A DNA stretch of 64,000 bases from Lacrimispora xylanolytica (GTDB taxonomy: Bacteria; Bacillota; Clostridia; Lachnospirales; Lachnospiraceae): the NCBI RefSeq assembly GCF_026723765.1, contig NZ_CP113524.1:2341001-2405000 (forward strand). Direction: 5' to 3'. This document shows positions 37,177 through 46,661 of the stretch, piece after piece. The notes under the pieces are model-generated. The model was not told the origin of the DNA. It did not search any database and saw only the letters and a program-made list of their open reading frames with translations. Every line of letters starts with the position of its first letter. The stretch's first letter is position 1. Position numbers and translations under genes: made by a program.

Positions 37177-37986
37177 CTAATAGGAATATTTCAACCGGTA
37201 TTTTTCCAGATATTTAAGAGCCCAGTATGGATTGACGCTCATCTCCTCATTATGGTCTGTTTTTAAATAAATTCCCACATGAAGATGAACATCAAAATTC
37301 CCTGTCGTCCCCTCAATCTCACTATATCCTGTGTCTCCCATAAATCCTAACAGTTCTCCCGCCTTCACAGGATCCCCTGCTTTCCATTCTTTGCTGTATC
37401 CATACAGATGGGCATAATATATATACGCCCCTCCTGGCGCCCGGATTCCAATCCGCCAGCCGCCCTTATTGAGCCAGCCTACCTTTTCCACCACGCCATC
37501 ACTCATACTTACCACCGGATAGTAACCCCTGGGCTTCTTATTTCCCATAATGTCACACCCTTCGTGTCCTCTGTCACCGCCATAGGTCCTTGGCTGCATC
37601 CAACCATTTTCAAAGGTTATTTCAGGAGCATCCCCTTTTGTATTCAGTGGTACCGGAAAAAACTTAAGATCCCCCAGCAAAGTGACATAAGCATTTTTAA
37701 GCTTTCGGTACTCCTGAGGCTTTATTTTCCGCAGCTGGTTTCCATGGTTGTCCTTGTCCTTCACCTTTGTCAGGTCATACTGATGCTCTACCATAAGAGA
37801 GGTCAGCACATCGTAATCAATGGTATCCCAGTCAGCAACCATATTTCCAAGCTTTAAGCTCCTGAAATCCTCGCTTTCCCAAGTATATGCATTTAGCTGA
37901 TAAAAGGTTGGATTGTTATATAAATAATCGATCATGGTCACATGGAATACGGACAGGATCAGAATCAAAAAAAGAATCACCATCAT
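37177..37986 (-). CDS. Membrane-anchored M23-family metallopeptidase
   Basis: About 269 residues. The first ATG after the GAGGGGG site (37986) is preferred to an adjoining GTG. Seen: an N-terminal membrane segment (MMVILFLILILSVFHVTMI), then a helical stretch, then a lysostaphin-like zinc domain with GHEGCDIMG (first His and Asp) and HLHVGIYL (HXH). Such proteins cleave peptidoglycan cross-bridges. Being next to ylbJ and in a spore-former, a sporulation role is possible, but the sequence does not prove it. Confidence 0.85.
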   Translation of the reverse strand: MMVILFLILILSVFHVTMIDYLYNNPTFYQLNAYTWESEDFRSLKLGNMVADWDTIDYDVLTSLMVEHQYDLTKVKDKDNHGNQLRKIKPQEYRKLKNAYVTLLGDLKFFPVPLNTKGDAPEITFENGWMQPRTYGGDRGHEGCDIMGNKKPRGYYPVVSMSDGVVEKVGWLNKGGWRIGIRAPGGAYIYYAHLYGYSKEWKAGDPVKAGELLGFMGDTGYSEIEGTTGNFDVHLHVGIYLKTDHNEEMSVNPYWALKYLEKYRLKYSY

Positions 37987-38037
37987 ATCGGTCACGCCCC
38001 CTCATATAAATATATAAAACAATTTATTCAGGTGCAC

Positions 38038-38964
38038 ATGAAAAAATCCTTTTTCCGTCTGCTTTCCGTAGCGGCCCTGCTTTTTCTCTTATTCCGGCCG
38101 GCCATTGCTTACGAAGGAGCAAAAAATGGGCTTATTTTGTGGGGCTCAGTGGTGGTACCCACACTTTTGCCTTTTATGATCTGTTCTAATGTAATTGTGA
38201 CCTTAAATGCAATTCATATCCTGATATTTCCGGTAAAAAAACTTTTGCACCGGTTTTTCTGCCTGTCTGATGCCGGAAGCTATGCCCTGGTATCCGGACT
38301 CCTGTGCGGTTATCCCATGGGAGCAAGGACCTGCAGCGACTTTATGGACAGCGGCCGTATTTCAAATAAGGAAGGGAAATACCTTCTTGCCATCTGCAAT
38401 CACCCAAGCCCCATGTTTTTACTTGGCTATGCCGCTTCCGCTCTGCCCGCCCAGGTTCCGGTTTCACTACTACTTCTTTCCATTTACCTTCCCATATTCC
38501 CGGTCTCACTGGCTGCAAAGGCACTTTACCAGGTGACAGAACCAGAACGCTCCCAGCCTGTAAGCAAAAAGGCCCAGCGTTCTTTTGATGACAGTCTGAT
38601 GGATTCCTGCGAGGTCATGGTAAAAATAGGCGGCTACATCATGCTGTTTTCCATTTTAGCTCTTTACATAACAAAGTTTCCCATGGATGCACCAAAGTAC
38701 AAGGCAGTGATGCTTGGCCTTGTGGAAATCACCACGGGAATCAAAGCCATTTCAGAAGCATTTCCCGGCGCCTTATGCGGATTATGGATTGCAGCCGCTT
38801 CTGCTTTCGGGGGATTTTCCGGTATCTTTCAGACAAAGAGTGTCATAAAAAATGCCGGATTATCCATCCGGCACTATGTAGCATGGAAGGCTTTTCACAG
38901 CCTCCTAACCATTATCCTGTTTATTCTGCTGTCCCGGGTTCCGGCACTTGTTCCGTTCCCATAA
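38038..38964 (+). CDS. ylbJ: YlbJ-like sporulation integral membrane protein
   Basis: About 308 residues with 7-8 membrane segments. The ATG at 38038 begins a hydrophobic N terminus, although only a weak AGGTG precedes it. Seen: the gate-domain motif SGLLCGYPMGARTCSDFMDSG and CNHPSPMFLLGY, characteristic of YlbJ/SpoIIM-like nucleoside-recognition proteins. Known: YlbJ is needed for spore cortex formation in Bacillus. Its last 44 nt overlap the convergent coiled-coil gene. Confidence 0.87.
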   Translation: MKKSFFRLLSVAALLFLLFRPAIAYEGAKNGLILWGSVVVPTLLPFMICSNVIVTLNAIHILIFPVKKLLHRFFCLSDAGSYALVSGLLCGYPMGARTCSDFMDSGRISNKEGKYLLAICNHPSPMFLLGYAASALPAQVPVSLLLLSIYLPIFPVSLAAKALYQVTEPERSQPVSKKAQRSFDDSLMDSCEVMVKIGGYIMLFSILALYITKFPMDAPKYKAVMLGLVEITTGIKAISEAFPGALCGLWIAAASAFGGFSGIFQTKSVIKNAGLSIRHYVAWKAFHSLLTIILFILLSRVPALVPFP

Positions 38965-39502
38965 CAGCTCCGGTCAGTTCCTGACGGTTTGAGGAAACGA
39001 TATCATAGCTTGACTGCATGGATGTCATAAAGGCATCAAAACGGCCTTGTGCACCTTCCATGGAGTGGCTGATAATCGTCTGCAGGCTTTTAAGCATATC
39101 ATCGGTATACTGGACAGAGCTCTGTCTGATTCCGTTTGCATCTGCCACTGCCTTCTCTACGATCTGCTGTCCCTGCAGGCTGGCCTGTTCAATTATTTCA
39201 TTGGCCTGGGCGTAGGCTTTCTGCATAATTTCGTGTTCATTGACCAGTTCATTGGTCTGAGCATTGGCCTGGGCCAATATGGAATCCGCCTGCTGGCGTG
39301 CTTCGTTCATAATTGCATCCCGGTTGCTGATGATTTTTTGATACTGCTTGATCTCATCCGGAATACGAAGACGAAGTTCCACTAAAAGCTCCTCCAGCTC
39401 GTCCCGGTTCACCACGATCTTACTGTTAGACAGGGGCTGATACTTGCAGCTATCAATATATTCTTCAATTTCACCAATTAACTGCTCAATTCTACTCATC
39501 AT
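38921..39502 (-). CDS. Coiled-coil protein of the coaD operon
   Basis: About 193 residues from ATG 39502 (AAGGAG upstream). Seen: an N-terminal MSRIEQLIGEIEEYI with a DELEELLVELRLRIPDEI helix, then a long Ala/Gln-rich coiled coil (residues 70-150; ARQQADSILAQANAQ) similar to DivIVA or ATPase-b-type helices, and a charged tail. No membrane segment. It follows coaD by 21 nt, an arrangement I recall as common in Lachnospiraceae. Function unknown; a cell-division or scaffold role is a guess. Confidence 0.75.
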   Translation of the reverse strand: MMSRIEQLIGEIEEYIDSCKYQPLSNSKIVVNRDELEELLVELRLRIPDEIKQYQKIISNRDAIMNEARQQADSILAQANAQTNELVNEHEIMQKAYAQANEIIEQASLQGQQIVEKAVADANGIRQSSVQYTDDMLKSLQTIISHSMEGAQGRFDAFMTSMQSSYDIVSSNRQELTGAVMGTEQVPEPGTAE

Positions 39503-39523
39503 AAATTCGAACACTCCTTACTT

Positions 39524-40012
39524 TTATTTCATTCTATCTTCCATTTTCTTCATTACACGTTTCGCTACTTCTTCCGGCACAAACGCGTTTATCTCTCCGC
39601 CAAAAGCGGCAATCTCCTTCACAATGCTGGAACTCAAGTAAGAATATTTAAGATTCGTCGTCAAAAACACAGTATCCACTTCCGGTGCTATGACACGGTT
39701 GGTCTGTGCAATCTGCAATTCATATTCAAAATCTGTTACAGCGCGAAGCCCGCGGACAACCGCATCCGCCTGATTGGCTCGTACAAAATCAACTAAAAGT
39801 CCTCCAAACGCTGTTACTTCCACGTTCTTTAAATCCCTGGTTAGACTCTTTAACATATTAACACGTTCTTCTACAGAAAACAACGGCGTTTTTGAATTAT
39901 TATTTAAAACTCCTATAATTAAATGATCGGACATTCTGGCTGAACGTTCTATGATGTCCAGATGTCCAAAGGTTACCGGATCAAAGCTTCCCGGATACAC
40001 TGCTTTTCTCAT
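39524..40012 (-). CDS. coaD: Phosphopantetheine adenylyltransferase CoaD
   Basis: 162 residues. Seen: [19 protein letters not shown] with the nucleotidyltransferase HXGH-type motif, [15 protein letters not shown], and [17 protein letters not shown]. It transfers AMP to 4'-phosphopantetheine in coenzyme A synthesis. 19 nt behind rsmD, the usual pairing. Confidence 0.97.
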   Translation of the reverse strand: MRKAVYPGSFDPVTFGHLDIIERSARMSDHLIIGVLNNNSKTPLFSVEERVNMLKSLTRDLKNVEVTAFGGLLVDFVRANQADAVVRGLRAVTDFEYELQIAQTNRVIAPEVDTVFLTTNLKYSYLSSSIVKEIAAFGGEINAFVPEEVAKRVMKKMEDRMK

Positions 40013-40031
40013 AAGCTTCTCTTTTCCCCTA

Positions 40032-40586
40032 TTACTTTTTCTCTATAAAAATATGCTTGTTGGTTTTATAAGTTTTATCCTTTACCATCTGATATCCCAT
40101 GTCTTCCAGATAATCAAACGAAGTCTCCAAAGATGCCTCTGTAATAATGACGGTATGCTCATCTATCATCGCTGAATTTACTAGTGCTTCCAAAACCCTT
40201 TTTTCCCATTCCATGTTATAAGGGGGATCCATGAAAACGTAGTCAAAAACATATCCCTTTCCTTCCATTCTGGAGATGCCTGTTAAAACATCACAGTTCA
40301 TGACAATTGCATCGTCTTCCAGTTTAGTTGTTTTCAAATTTTCCCGGATACACTCCGCTGCTTTTGGGTTTTGCTCTATCATAACTGCAAATCTTGCTCC
40401 GCGGCTTAATGCTTCAATTCCAATGGCACCGCTTCCAGAAAATAAATCCAGAAAACAACAATCAGCCATATCTGTATTTATCATATTAAAAAGAGTTTCT
40501 TTGATTCTGTCTGTGGTAGGTCTGGTATCCTGACCTTCTATTGTTTTTAATAAAAGCCTTCTGGCTTTTCCTGCAATCACTCTCAT
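40032..40586 (-). CDS. rsmD: 16S rRNA (guanine-966-N2) methyltransferase RsmD
   Basis: 184 residues. Seen: [15 protein letters not shown] and [16 protein letters not shown] at the N terminus, SAM motif [20 protein letters not shown] and the catalytic DPPYN. It methylates G966 of 16S rRNA. Conserved neighbour of coaD. Confidence 0.96.
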   Translation of the reverse strand: MRVIAGKARRLLLKTIEGQDTRPTTDRIKETLFNMINTDMADCCFLDLFSGSGAIGIEALSRGARFAVMIEQNPKAAECIRENLKTTKLEDDAIVMNCDVLTGISRMEGKGYVFDYVFMDPPYNMEWEKRVLEALVNSAMIDEHTVIITEASLETSFDYLEDMGYQMVKDKTYKTNKHIFIEKK

Positions 40587-40701
40587 TACGATTCCTCACT
40601 TTATTTATCCAAACTATTATAGTATGAAACTTAAAAGTATACAACAAGATTTTGTCCCGAGATTCTTAAATTTATCAGTTACTCTGTCTTAATTATTTAC
40701 A

Positions 40702-40757
40702 AAGAAAAGGAGCCGCAGCCCCTGTAAATAAAATCTTATTTACCAGGCTGCGGCTCC
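40702..40757 (-). terminator. Terminator of the SASP gene
   Basis: GGAGCCGCAGCC (40746-40757 complement) and GGCTGCGGCTCC (40709-40720 complement) form a 12-bp GC-rich stem around an internal GTAAATAA / TTATTTAC stem. On the minus strand TTTTCTTTG follows. Confidence 0.93.
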
Positions 40758-40780
40758 ACTTTTCTTTTTTCTTTTACAGA

Positions 40781-40984
40781 TTATTTACCTGCAAGCTGTC
40801 TCTCATAGGATTCGATCATTTTCTTAACCATATAGCCGCCTACAGAACCATTCTGTGCGGAAGTTAAGTTACCGTTGTATCCATTTGTTAACGGAACACC
40901 TAATTCGTTAGCTACTTCCATTTTGAAACGATCCATTGCTTCTCTTGCCTCTGGTACATTTGTAGTGTTAGATTTTCCTGACAT
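40781..40984 (-). CDS. Small acid-soluble spore protein, alpha/beta type
   Basis: 67 residues. The ATG at 40984 follows AGGAGG by 9 nt; a longer frame overlaps this site. Seen: EAREAMDRFKMEVANELGV, which includes the region cut by the germination protease, and NGSVGGYMVKKMIESYERQ at the C terminus. It saturates spore DNA and protects it from UV and heat. A CATAATA at 41069-41063 (minus) resembles a sigma-G -10, but I found no matching -35 at the expected spacing. Confidence 0.95.
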   Translation of the reverse strand: MSGKSNTTNVPEAREAMDRFKMEVANELGVPLTNGYNGNLTSAQNGSVGGYMVKKMIESYERQLAGK

Positions 40985-41146
40985 AATAAAATGCCTCCTT
41001 TTCATCTATTTCACCATGTGTTCGTTTGTTTTTTTTACATGGTGTGTTTTGTGCTACACTCCTATTATGGCTGAAACAGAATGAAATACACTAGAAAATT
41101 TTAGGAAATTTTTTAACCCTCATAAACATTCTTACGCAATGGATTT

Positions 41147-41764
41147 TTATGATTCAGATGACAGCATTTTTTCAATGTTTGTGCGCATAAGCTGAAATGC
41201 CACTTCATTCATCCCGCTGTTAATAATCACGTCAGCAAGCGGCTTTGTGGGCTCAACATAAAGATAATGCATGGGCTTTACCGTTGTAAGATACTGCTCT
41301 ACAACTCCTTCGATATCTCTGCCCCGGTCTTTGACATCCCGGATTACACGGCGTAGAATACGCTCATCTGCATCTGCCTCTACAAATATTTTAATATCAA
41401 ACATATTTCTTAATCGCTCATCCGCAAAGACTAAAATTCCTTCTACTAAAATAACTTTTTTGGGCTCCACTCTTACGACTTCATCGGAGCGGTTATGCAT
41501 GGAATAATCATAGACCGGACACTCCACAGCTTCTCCTGCCCGCAGCATGGTTAACTGATTCAGTAAAAGCTCTGTTTCAAATGCCTCCGGATGATCATAA
41601 TTCATCTTTTTTCTTTCCTCAAAGGGAACTCCATCTTGCTTTTTATAATAATTATCATGATAAAGGACTGCTATGTTGTCACAAAATGCCTCCTTTAACC
41701 GATTCGTAAAGGTTGACTTTCCTGAACCGGTTCCTCCGGCAATACCTATTAATACACTTTTCAT
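41147..41764 (-). CDS. udk: Uridine kinase
   Basis: 205 residues from the ATG at 41764 (AAGGAG 8 nt upstream; an upstream GTG overlaps it). Seen: P-loop GIAGGTGSGKSTF, YHDNYYK, YDHPEAF and PKKVILVEGILVFAD. It phosphorylates uridine and cytidine with ATP or GTP in pyrimidine salvage. Confidence 0.94.
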   Translation of the reverse strand: MKSVLIGIAGGTGSGKSTFTNRLKEAFCDNIAVLYHDNYYKKQDGVPFEERKKMNYDHPEAFETELLLNQLTMLRAGEAVECPVYDYSMHNRSDEVVRVEPKKVILVEGILVFADERLRNMFDIKIFVEADADERILRRVIRDVKDRGRDIEGVVEQYLTTVKPMHYLYVEPTKPLADVIINSGMNEVAFQLMRTNIEKMLSSES

Positions 41765-41805
41765 CTTCCGCACTCCTTTAAACTCTTTTGGATCGTATTC
41801 ATTTT

Positions 41806-43656
41806 TTATCTTACTATGGTAACGTTATCACTTAATACCCGGTCATTCCCAATGGGATTATCTGTACATACGACCTTTTTTAATTGATTTAAATTTTGTA
41901 ATGGTTTTAAATCAGATACATAATTTCCACTGATGTTAAGTTCTTCCAGCAACGAAAGAGAAGAAGCAAATTCAATCCCTGTAAGAGTATTATCTGCCAA
42001 ACTCAGTTTCTTAAGTCCTGGAAATTTCGTAAAAAAATCTTTGTGTTCGTCAAGAACTACCTTATCATAATCTACAGAATAGATTCCGTTACCGCCGGCT
42101 ACTTTTACGTTCTTATATAACTTTACACCGTCCATTTCCAAAACCTTCAAAGTTTCTGTGGGCTGAATTTTATCAAAATTAAGTTCGCATTCTACTCCGT
42201 TTAAATAAAGTTCCTGTATCGATGGAACCTGGAATATATTAGAAATATCTTCATACGTCGACATTCCGCTTACATTGAGATATTCAAGAGACGGTATGGC
42301 TGATACAAAATTTAAATTTTGAAAACTACCGGATAACCATCCACAGGTCAGTTTTTTCAAATTTGTAAGGCTGGCAAAAACATCCGGATTATTCACCTTA
42401 CAACGATCCAGATTCAGTTCTTCCAATGAAGTCATAGAACTTAAAAAGCCTACATCAGAGGCCCGAACCAAATTAAGCTTAGTGATTCCAGGAAAATGTG
42501 TCATATCTGGCTGCGGACTAGTGCTTGGTATTTCCAGAAAAAGTTCCTTAAGCCCAGAAAGTCCCTCGATTCCGCTCAAATCCTTTATCTCATCGCAATC
42601 TGCAATGGTCAGATTCGTCAGACCAGAATGATTTCTAAGTTCGTTAACATCTAAAATCTTAGCATCTTTTAATGAAAAGTTTTTTAAGTTTGTAATGCCT
42701 GATAAAAAGCTTAAATCCCGGATCATTTCTGATTCAAGGGAAAGCGTTTCAAGATTAGGAAGTACGGAAAGTACGGAAAAATCGTTGATACTGTCTCCGT
42801 TTGTAATCGTTAAGCTCTTTATGGACTTGGCTGTGACCAGCGATTTAATTTCATTTATATTTATACCATTGATAGTAAGACTTTCAAGATTTTTAAATTG
42901 ATCCAACCCTTCCAGATTGTAAAGACCTGATACAAATTGGACCTCTTTTAAATTAGATACATCAGGATATATTTCTGCCAGTTTTAAGGGAGAATCCATA
43001 TTACAGCTGATTCCTTCCAAAGTAAGACCCTTTAAAGATTCTTCACTTACATATCCGCCCATCTCCAGCTTTTTAAGACCAGTAAATCGTGGCACCAGAT
43101 CATAATCAAATATTCCACTTCCTTTTGGATATGAAAGCCATGTAAGCTGCGCATTTGTATCTTCATAAGGATTATCAAGGCTGTATCCTATTTGAAGATC
43201 GTCTATTGTGTATGTAATGTTGAGCCATTTAATCTTAGACAGCTCTTCTTTTGTCAGCTCCTGGGCAGGACGGCCAAGTGCAGCCTCTGCCATCATCCCA
43301 AGAGGCCCTGATAAGGGTTTTACAGAGGTCTGACTGCTATCAACAGTAGCTTGAACTTCTCTTTCCCCTTTGTTTGCCCCAGATTTGAAAAAGGTACCTC
43401 TGACTACCACATTAATTATAAATAATACAAGTACCAACAACAATATCCTGGGTAGTATTCCAGCTCCTGAGTTTACTCTCTCTGCCTGGCCCAATGATCC
43501 TGCGTCCTTTTCATGAGAAAAGTGAACATTGTCATCGTGGTCTGATTCTATCGCATACGTTGTATTGCAATACTCGCAGACTGCTATATGAGGGTTTTTT
43601 TCATCAATTCTTAATGTACCATTACAGGACTTACATTTTAATTCTGTTATTTTCAT
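41806..43656 (-). CDS. Zinc-ribbon, membrane-anchored leucine-rich-repeat protein
   Basis: 616 residues from ATG 43656 (GGGAG 6 nt before). Residues 1-35 hold two CXXC pairs (CKSC, CEYC) of a zinc ribbon. A single membrane segment follows (ILPRILLLVLVLFIINVVV, about 68-86), then about 16 leucine-rich repeats of the LXXLXL N/D type (e.g. LETLSLESEMIRDLSFLSG). The orientation implied is zinc ribbon inside, repeats outside. No LPXTG signal. Known: similar internalin-like repeats bind proteins. The partner is unknown. Confidence 0.82.
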   Translation of the reverse strand: MKITELKCKSCNGTLRIDEKNPHIAVCEYCNTTYAIESDHDDNVHFSHEKDAGSLGQAERVNSGAGILPRILLLVLVLFIINVVVRGTFFKSGANKGEREVQATVDSSQTSVKPLSGPLGMMAEAALGRPAQELTKEELSKIKWLNITYTIDDLQIGYSLDNPYEDTNAQLTWLSYPKGSGIFDYDLVPRFTGLKKLEMGGYVSEESLKGLTLEGISCNMDSPLKLAEIYPDVSNLKEVQFVSGLYNLEGLDQFKNLESLTINGININEIKSLVTAKSIKSLTITNGDSINDFSVLSVLPNLETLSLESEMIRDLSFLSGITNLKNFSLKDAKILDVNELRNHSGLTNLTIADCDEIKDLSGIEGLSGLKELFLEIPSTSPQPDMTHFPGITKLNLVRASDVGFLSSMTSLEELNLDRCKVNNPDVFASLTNLKKLTCGWLSGSFQNLNFVSAIPSLEYLNVSGMSTYEDISNIFQVPSIQELYLNGVECELNFDKIQPTETLKVLEMDGVKLYKNVKVAGGNGIYSVDYDKVVLDEHKDFFTKFPGLKKLSLADNTLTGIEFASSLSLLEELNISGNYVSDLKPLQNLNQLKKVVCTDNPIGNDRVLSDNVTIVR

Positions 43657-43753
43657 CTCAAGCTCCCTAAATGCTGATTTCAAATATTTACCATACATAT
43701 TCTAGCAGAATCAATGGTTATATTCAATTCTTTTTCCAGACTAATTTGTCACC

Positions 43754-43791
43754 AAAGAAAGGTTCAATTCCTGAAAGCAAGAACTGAACCT
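43754..43791 (-). terminator. Terminator of the DUF975 gene
   Basis: AGGTTCAGTTC and GAATTGAACCT (minus strand) pair with one mismatch around a 10-nt loop. TTTCTTTGG follows. Confidence 0.75.
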
Positions 43792-43800
43792 CTCATCATT

Positions 43801-44496
43801 CTATGTAAACGCAGTATATTCATAGTCTGCAGCTGCTTTGGGTTTTAAGGCATTATAATAATTAGCTTTGGTTACTGTTACATACGGATTAACATAAATA
43901 GATGCCAGGCCAAATGTAGCAAATAACAACAGGAACCACAAAATGAACGACAGTTCAAGAACAAAATATTCAAATTTATGACCGATCATCATTTCCTTAC
44001 TCTCCCTGATACACTGCAGAATTCCTTTTTCCGGATTCTCTGCCAATATAAATACAGCCTGGGAGTAGCGGTAAGTTGCAATAATACCTGGTACAATAAA
44101 CACAAAAAGCCACAATACGGTAAAAATAAACATCATTAGATATAAACCAAGGACTTTAAACAGATACCGAATTCCAATGAAAAGATCACTATAGGACATA
44201 GAAGAATCCCTGTTGGAAAATTTCAGACAAAGCAGCTGGTATCCAAAATCAAGAATTGAGGAAAACAAAAAATAAATGATAAAAAATCCAAGGCTGATAA
44301 GTACATACGATGATAATTGGGATAGATCTTCATATTCTCCCGTCTGAAATAATATCATTCCCCAATCATCGAGAGCCTTTTGAACACCAGATATGATGAA
44401 CATGATAATACCATAGATAATAGTTACGCCATATGGGCTGATTGCCGCAACTCTCATGGCTTCCTTTGCTCCCATCTTTAACTCTCTTCTATCCAT
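43801..44496 (-). CDS. DUF975-family integral membrane protein
   Basis: 231 residues with five to six membrane segments. Seen: RELKMGAKEAM at the N terminus, a central IRYLFKVLGLYLMMFIFTVLW segment, and IPGIIATYRYSQAVFILAENP with GILQCIRESKEMMIGHKFEYF, the DUF975 signature. It ends YNALKP. Function unknown. It stands between recG and the repeat protein. Confidence 0.85.
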   Translation of the reverse strand: MDRRELKMGAKEAMRVAAISPYGVTIIYGIIMFIISGVQKALDDWGMILFQTGEYEDLSQLSSYVLISLGFFIIYFLFSSILDFGYQLLCLKFSNRDSSMSYSDLFIGIRYLFKVLGLYLMMFIFTVLWLFVFIVPGIIATYRYSQAVFILAENPEKGILQCIRESKEMMIGHKFEYFVLELSFILWFLLLFATFGLASIYVNPYVTVTKANYYNALKPKAAADYEYTAFT

Positions 44497-44529
44497 TACA
44501 CTCCTCCTTTCTCACTATAAATAATTCTA

Positions 44530-46581
44530 TTATAGATTCAGCTTATCATAGCTCTTAGCCAGATACTCTTCCAATCGAATCTTAAGTTCATGATGCTCTT
44601 CTTTATGAAGCTCTGGATCACCTTGAAATAGCAGCTTTACTTCCTCAGATACCGTTTTTAAGATATTGGCATCCGTAAAAATATCACCCAGCTTAAATTC
44701 CAGATCACCGCTTTGCCGAATACCAAAAATATCACCAGGTCCACGAAGCTTTAAATCTTCAGAAGCAATAAAAAAGCCATCATTTGATTTGTTTAGAATG
44801 TCAAGCCGCTCCTTTATTCCGTCCTGATCAGAACTATTCACCATGATACAATAGGACTGGTGTTTTCCACGGCCAACTCTACCTCTTAGCTGATGAAGCT
44901 GAGCCAGACCAAACCGTTCTGCATTTTCAATCATCATTACGGTAGCATTCGGTACATTAACTCCTACTTCAATTACAGTAGTGGATACTAAGACTTTTAT
45001 CTCCCCGCTGGCAAATCTCTCCATAATCTTATTTTTTTCTTTTGGTTTCATCTTCCCATGGAGATATTCTACTGCAATGCCTGGAAGTTCTCCTTTAAGA
45101 ACCTTTGTATAATCCACTACATTTTCGGCATCTATCATCTCACTCTCTTCCACCATAGGGCAGATGACATAGGCCTGACGGCCAGCAGCAACTTCCTGGC
45201 GAATAAATTCATAGGCTTTCTTCCGATATCCTGTATCTACCACACAGTTTTTAATTGGAAGACGGTTTGCTGGCAATTCATCAATGACTGAAATATCCAG
45301 ATCCCCATAAATAATAATGGCAAGGGTCCGTGGAATAGGAGTTGCACTCATGACCAGCACGTGAGGCTCTTCTCCTTTTTTTCCAAGCAGCTCTCTTTGC
45401 CCGACTCCAAACCGATGCTGTTCGTCCGTAATTACAAGGGCGAGCTTATCATATACCACCTTTTCCTGAATGAGAGCGTGGGTGCCTACAATGATATCGG
45501 CTTCGTGAGAAGCGATCTTTTCATAAGCAATCCTCTTTTCCTTTGCGGTCATAGATCCGGTAACAAGGATTGGTACCTTCTCGATTCCATGAGCCTCAAA
45601 AAGCTCTGTCATGGATTCAAAATGCTGTTTTGCCAATACCTCAGTTGGTACCATAAGAGCTCCCTGATATCCGTTATAAGCAGCTTGCAGAAGTGCCAGA
45701 ATGGCTATAATGGTTTTACCGGATCCAACATCACCCTGTACCAGACGATTCATTACCTGGCCTCCGGAAATATCTTTATAAACTTCTTTCAGCACATTTT
45801 CCTGGGCCTTTGTCAGCGAATAAGGAAGGCGTTCCTTTATCTCTTCCACAGTAGGAGAAAGCTGGAAAGAAAACTTACTTTTTTTATCTTCTCTCTGCTC
45901 CTTTAGTCTCCTGACTGCCATTAAAAATAAAAAGAATTCATCAAATACCAGTCTTTTTCTGGCAAACAGCAGTTCTTTCCGGTCTTCCGGAAAATGTATA
46001 TGTTCAATGGCAAAATTATATTCCGCCAGTTCATGCTTCTTTCTTAAATCGGCAGGCATATAATCCCGAACCATCATACGATTCTCCAAGGCCTGTTTTA
46101 CAGCTCTGACCACCGTTTTATTGCTGAGTCCCTTGGTTTGTCCATAAATCGGCTGCATGGAGTGAACGACCTGCTCATAAGCCTCTGGAGTAAATACCTC
46201 CGGCTGCTCCATGGTAAGGCGGCCGCTTTTCTTTACGATTCTTCCACGGAAAATTGCCCTCATACCAGCCTTTAGAGTGGAATGTAGATAAGGCATATTA
46301 TACCAGGTCAAGGCAAGGGTCCCCGTAGCATCCTTTAAAGTCGTTGTAATTACCTGAATATGACTGTAACGTTTTACATCCGGAGTTTTATAAAGCATTC
46401 CTGCCACAGTCATGACACGGTCCGGCTTTAAATCTCCAATCAATGACGGCTCCTCATAGGCATCGTAAGCTCTTGGATAATATTCCAGGAGATCTTCCAC
46501 CGTTTCCACTCCCACTTTATGAAACAATTTTCCGGTTTTATCTCCAATTCCCTTTAAGGTATCAATGGGTTCACGGTTCAT
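44530..46581 (-). CDS. recG: ATP-dependent DNA helicase RecG
   Basis: 683 residues. Seen: an N-terminal wedge/OB domain (residues 1-240, VMTVAGMLYKTPDVKR), Walker A GDVGSGKTI, DEQH box in ITDEQHRFGV, motif III VMSATPIPRTLA, motif V VSTTVIEVGVNVPNA and motif VI QLHQLRGRVGRG. It remodels stalled forks and Holliday junctions. Confidence 0.97.
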   Translation of the reverse strand: MNREPIDTLKGIGDKTGKLFHKVGVETVEDLLEYYPRAYDAYEEPSLIGDLKPDRVMTVAGMLYKTPDVKRYSHIQVITTTLKDATGTLALTWYNMPYLHSTLKAGMRAIFRGRIVKKSGRLTMEQPEVFTPEAYEQVVHSMQPIYGQTKGLSNKTVVRAVKQALENRMMVRDYMPADLRKKHELAEYNFAIEHIHFPEDRKELLFARKRLVFDEFFLFLMAVRRLKEQREDKKSKFSFQLSPTVEEIKERLPYSLTKAQENVLKEVYKDISGGQVMNRLVQGDVGSGKTIIAILALLQAAYNGYQGALMVPTEVLAKQHFESMTELFEAHGIEKVPILVTGSMTAKEKRIAYEKIASHEADIIVGTHALIQEKVVYDKLALVITDEQHRFGVGQRELLGKKGEEPHVLVMSATPIPRTLAIIIYGDLDISVIDELPANRLPIKNCVVDTGYRKKAYEFIRQEVAAGRQAYVICPMVEESEMIDAENVVDYTKVLKGELPGIAVEYLHGKMKPKEKNKIMERFASGEIKVLVSTTVIEVGVNVPNATVMMIENAERFGLAQLHQLRGRVGRGKHQSYCIMVNSSDQDGIKERLDILNKSNDGFFIASEDLKLRGPGDIFGIRQSGDLEFKLGDIFTDANILKTVSEEVKLLFQGDPELHKEEHHELKIRLEEYLAKSYDKLNL

Positions 46582-46610
46582 GGAACATACACCTCCAGGT
46601 TCATTTTAAA

Positions 46611-46648
46611 TAGCAAAAATCCGGGCAGACGAAATCCCGTCTGCCCGG
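46611..46648 (-). terminator. Terminator between fakA-like gene and recG
   Basis: An 11-bp GC stem, CCGGGCAGACG with CGTCTGCCCGG, and a minus-strand ATTTTTGC tail. It separates the DAK2 gene from recG. Confidence 0.87.
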
Positions 46649-46661
46649 GAAATAATATACC

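Noticed and set aside
40781-40984. Sigma-G promoter from CATAATA at 41069-41063
   Set aside because: The -10 fits, but no -35 of the right form lies at the usual distance, so it is mentioned only in the gene entry.
45361-45906. 181-codon plus-strand frame within recG
   Set aside because: Antisense to helicase motifs I-III, with no ribosome binding site or recognisable domain.
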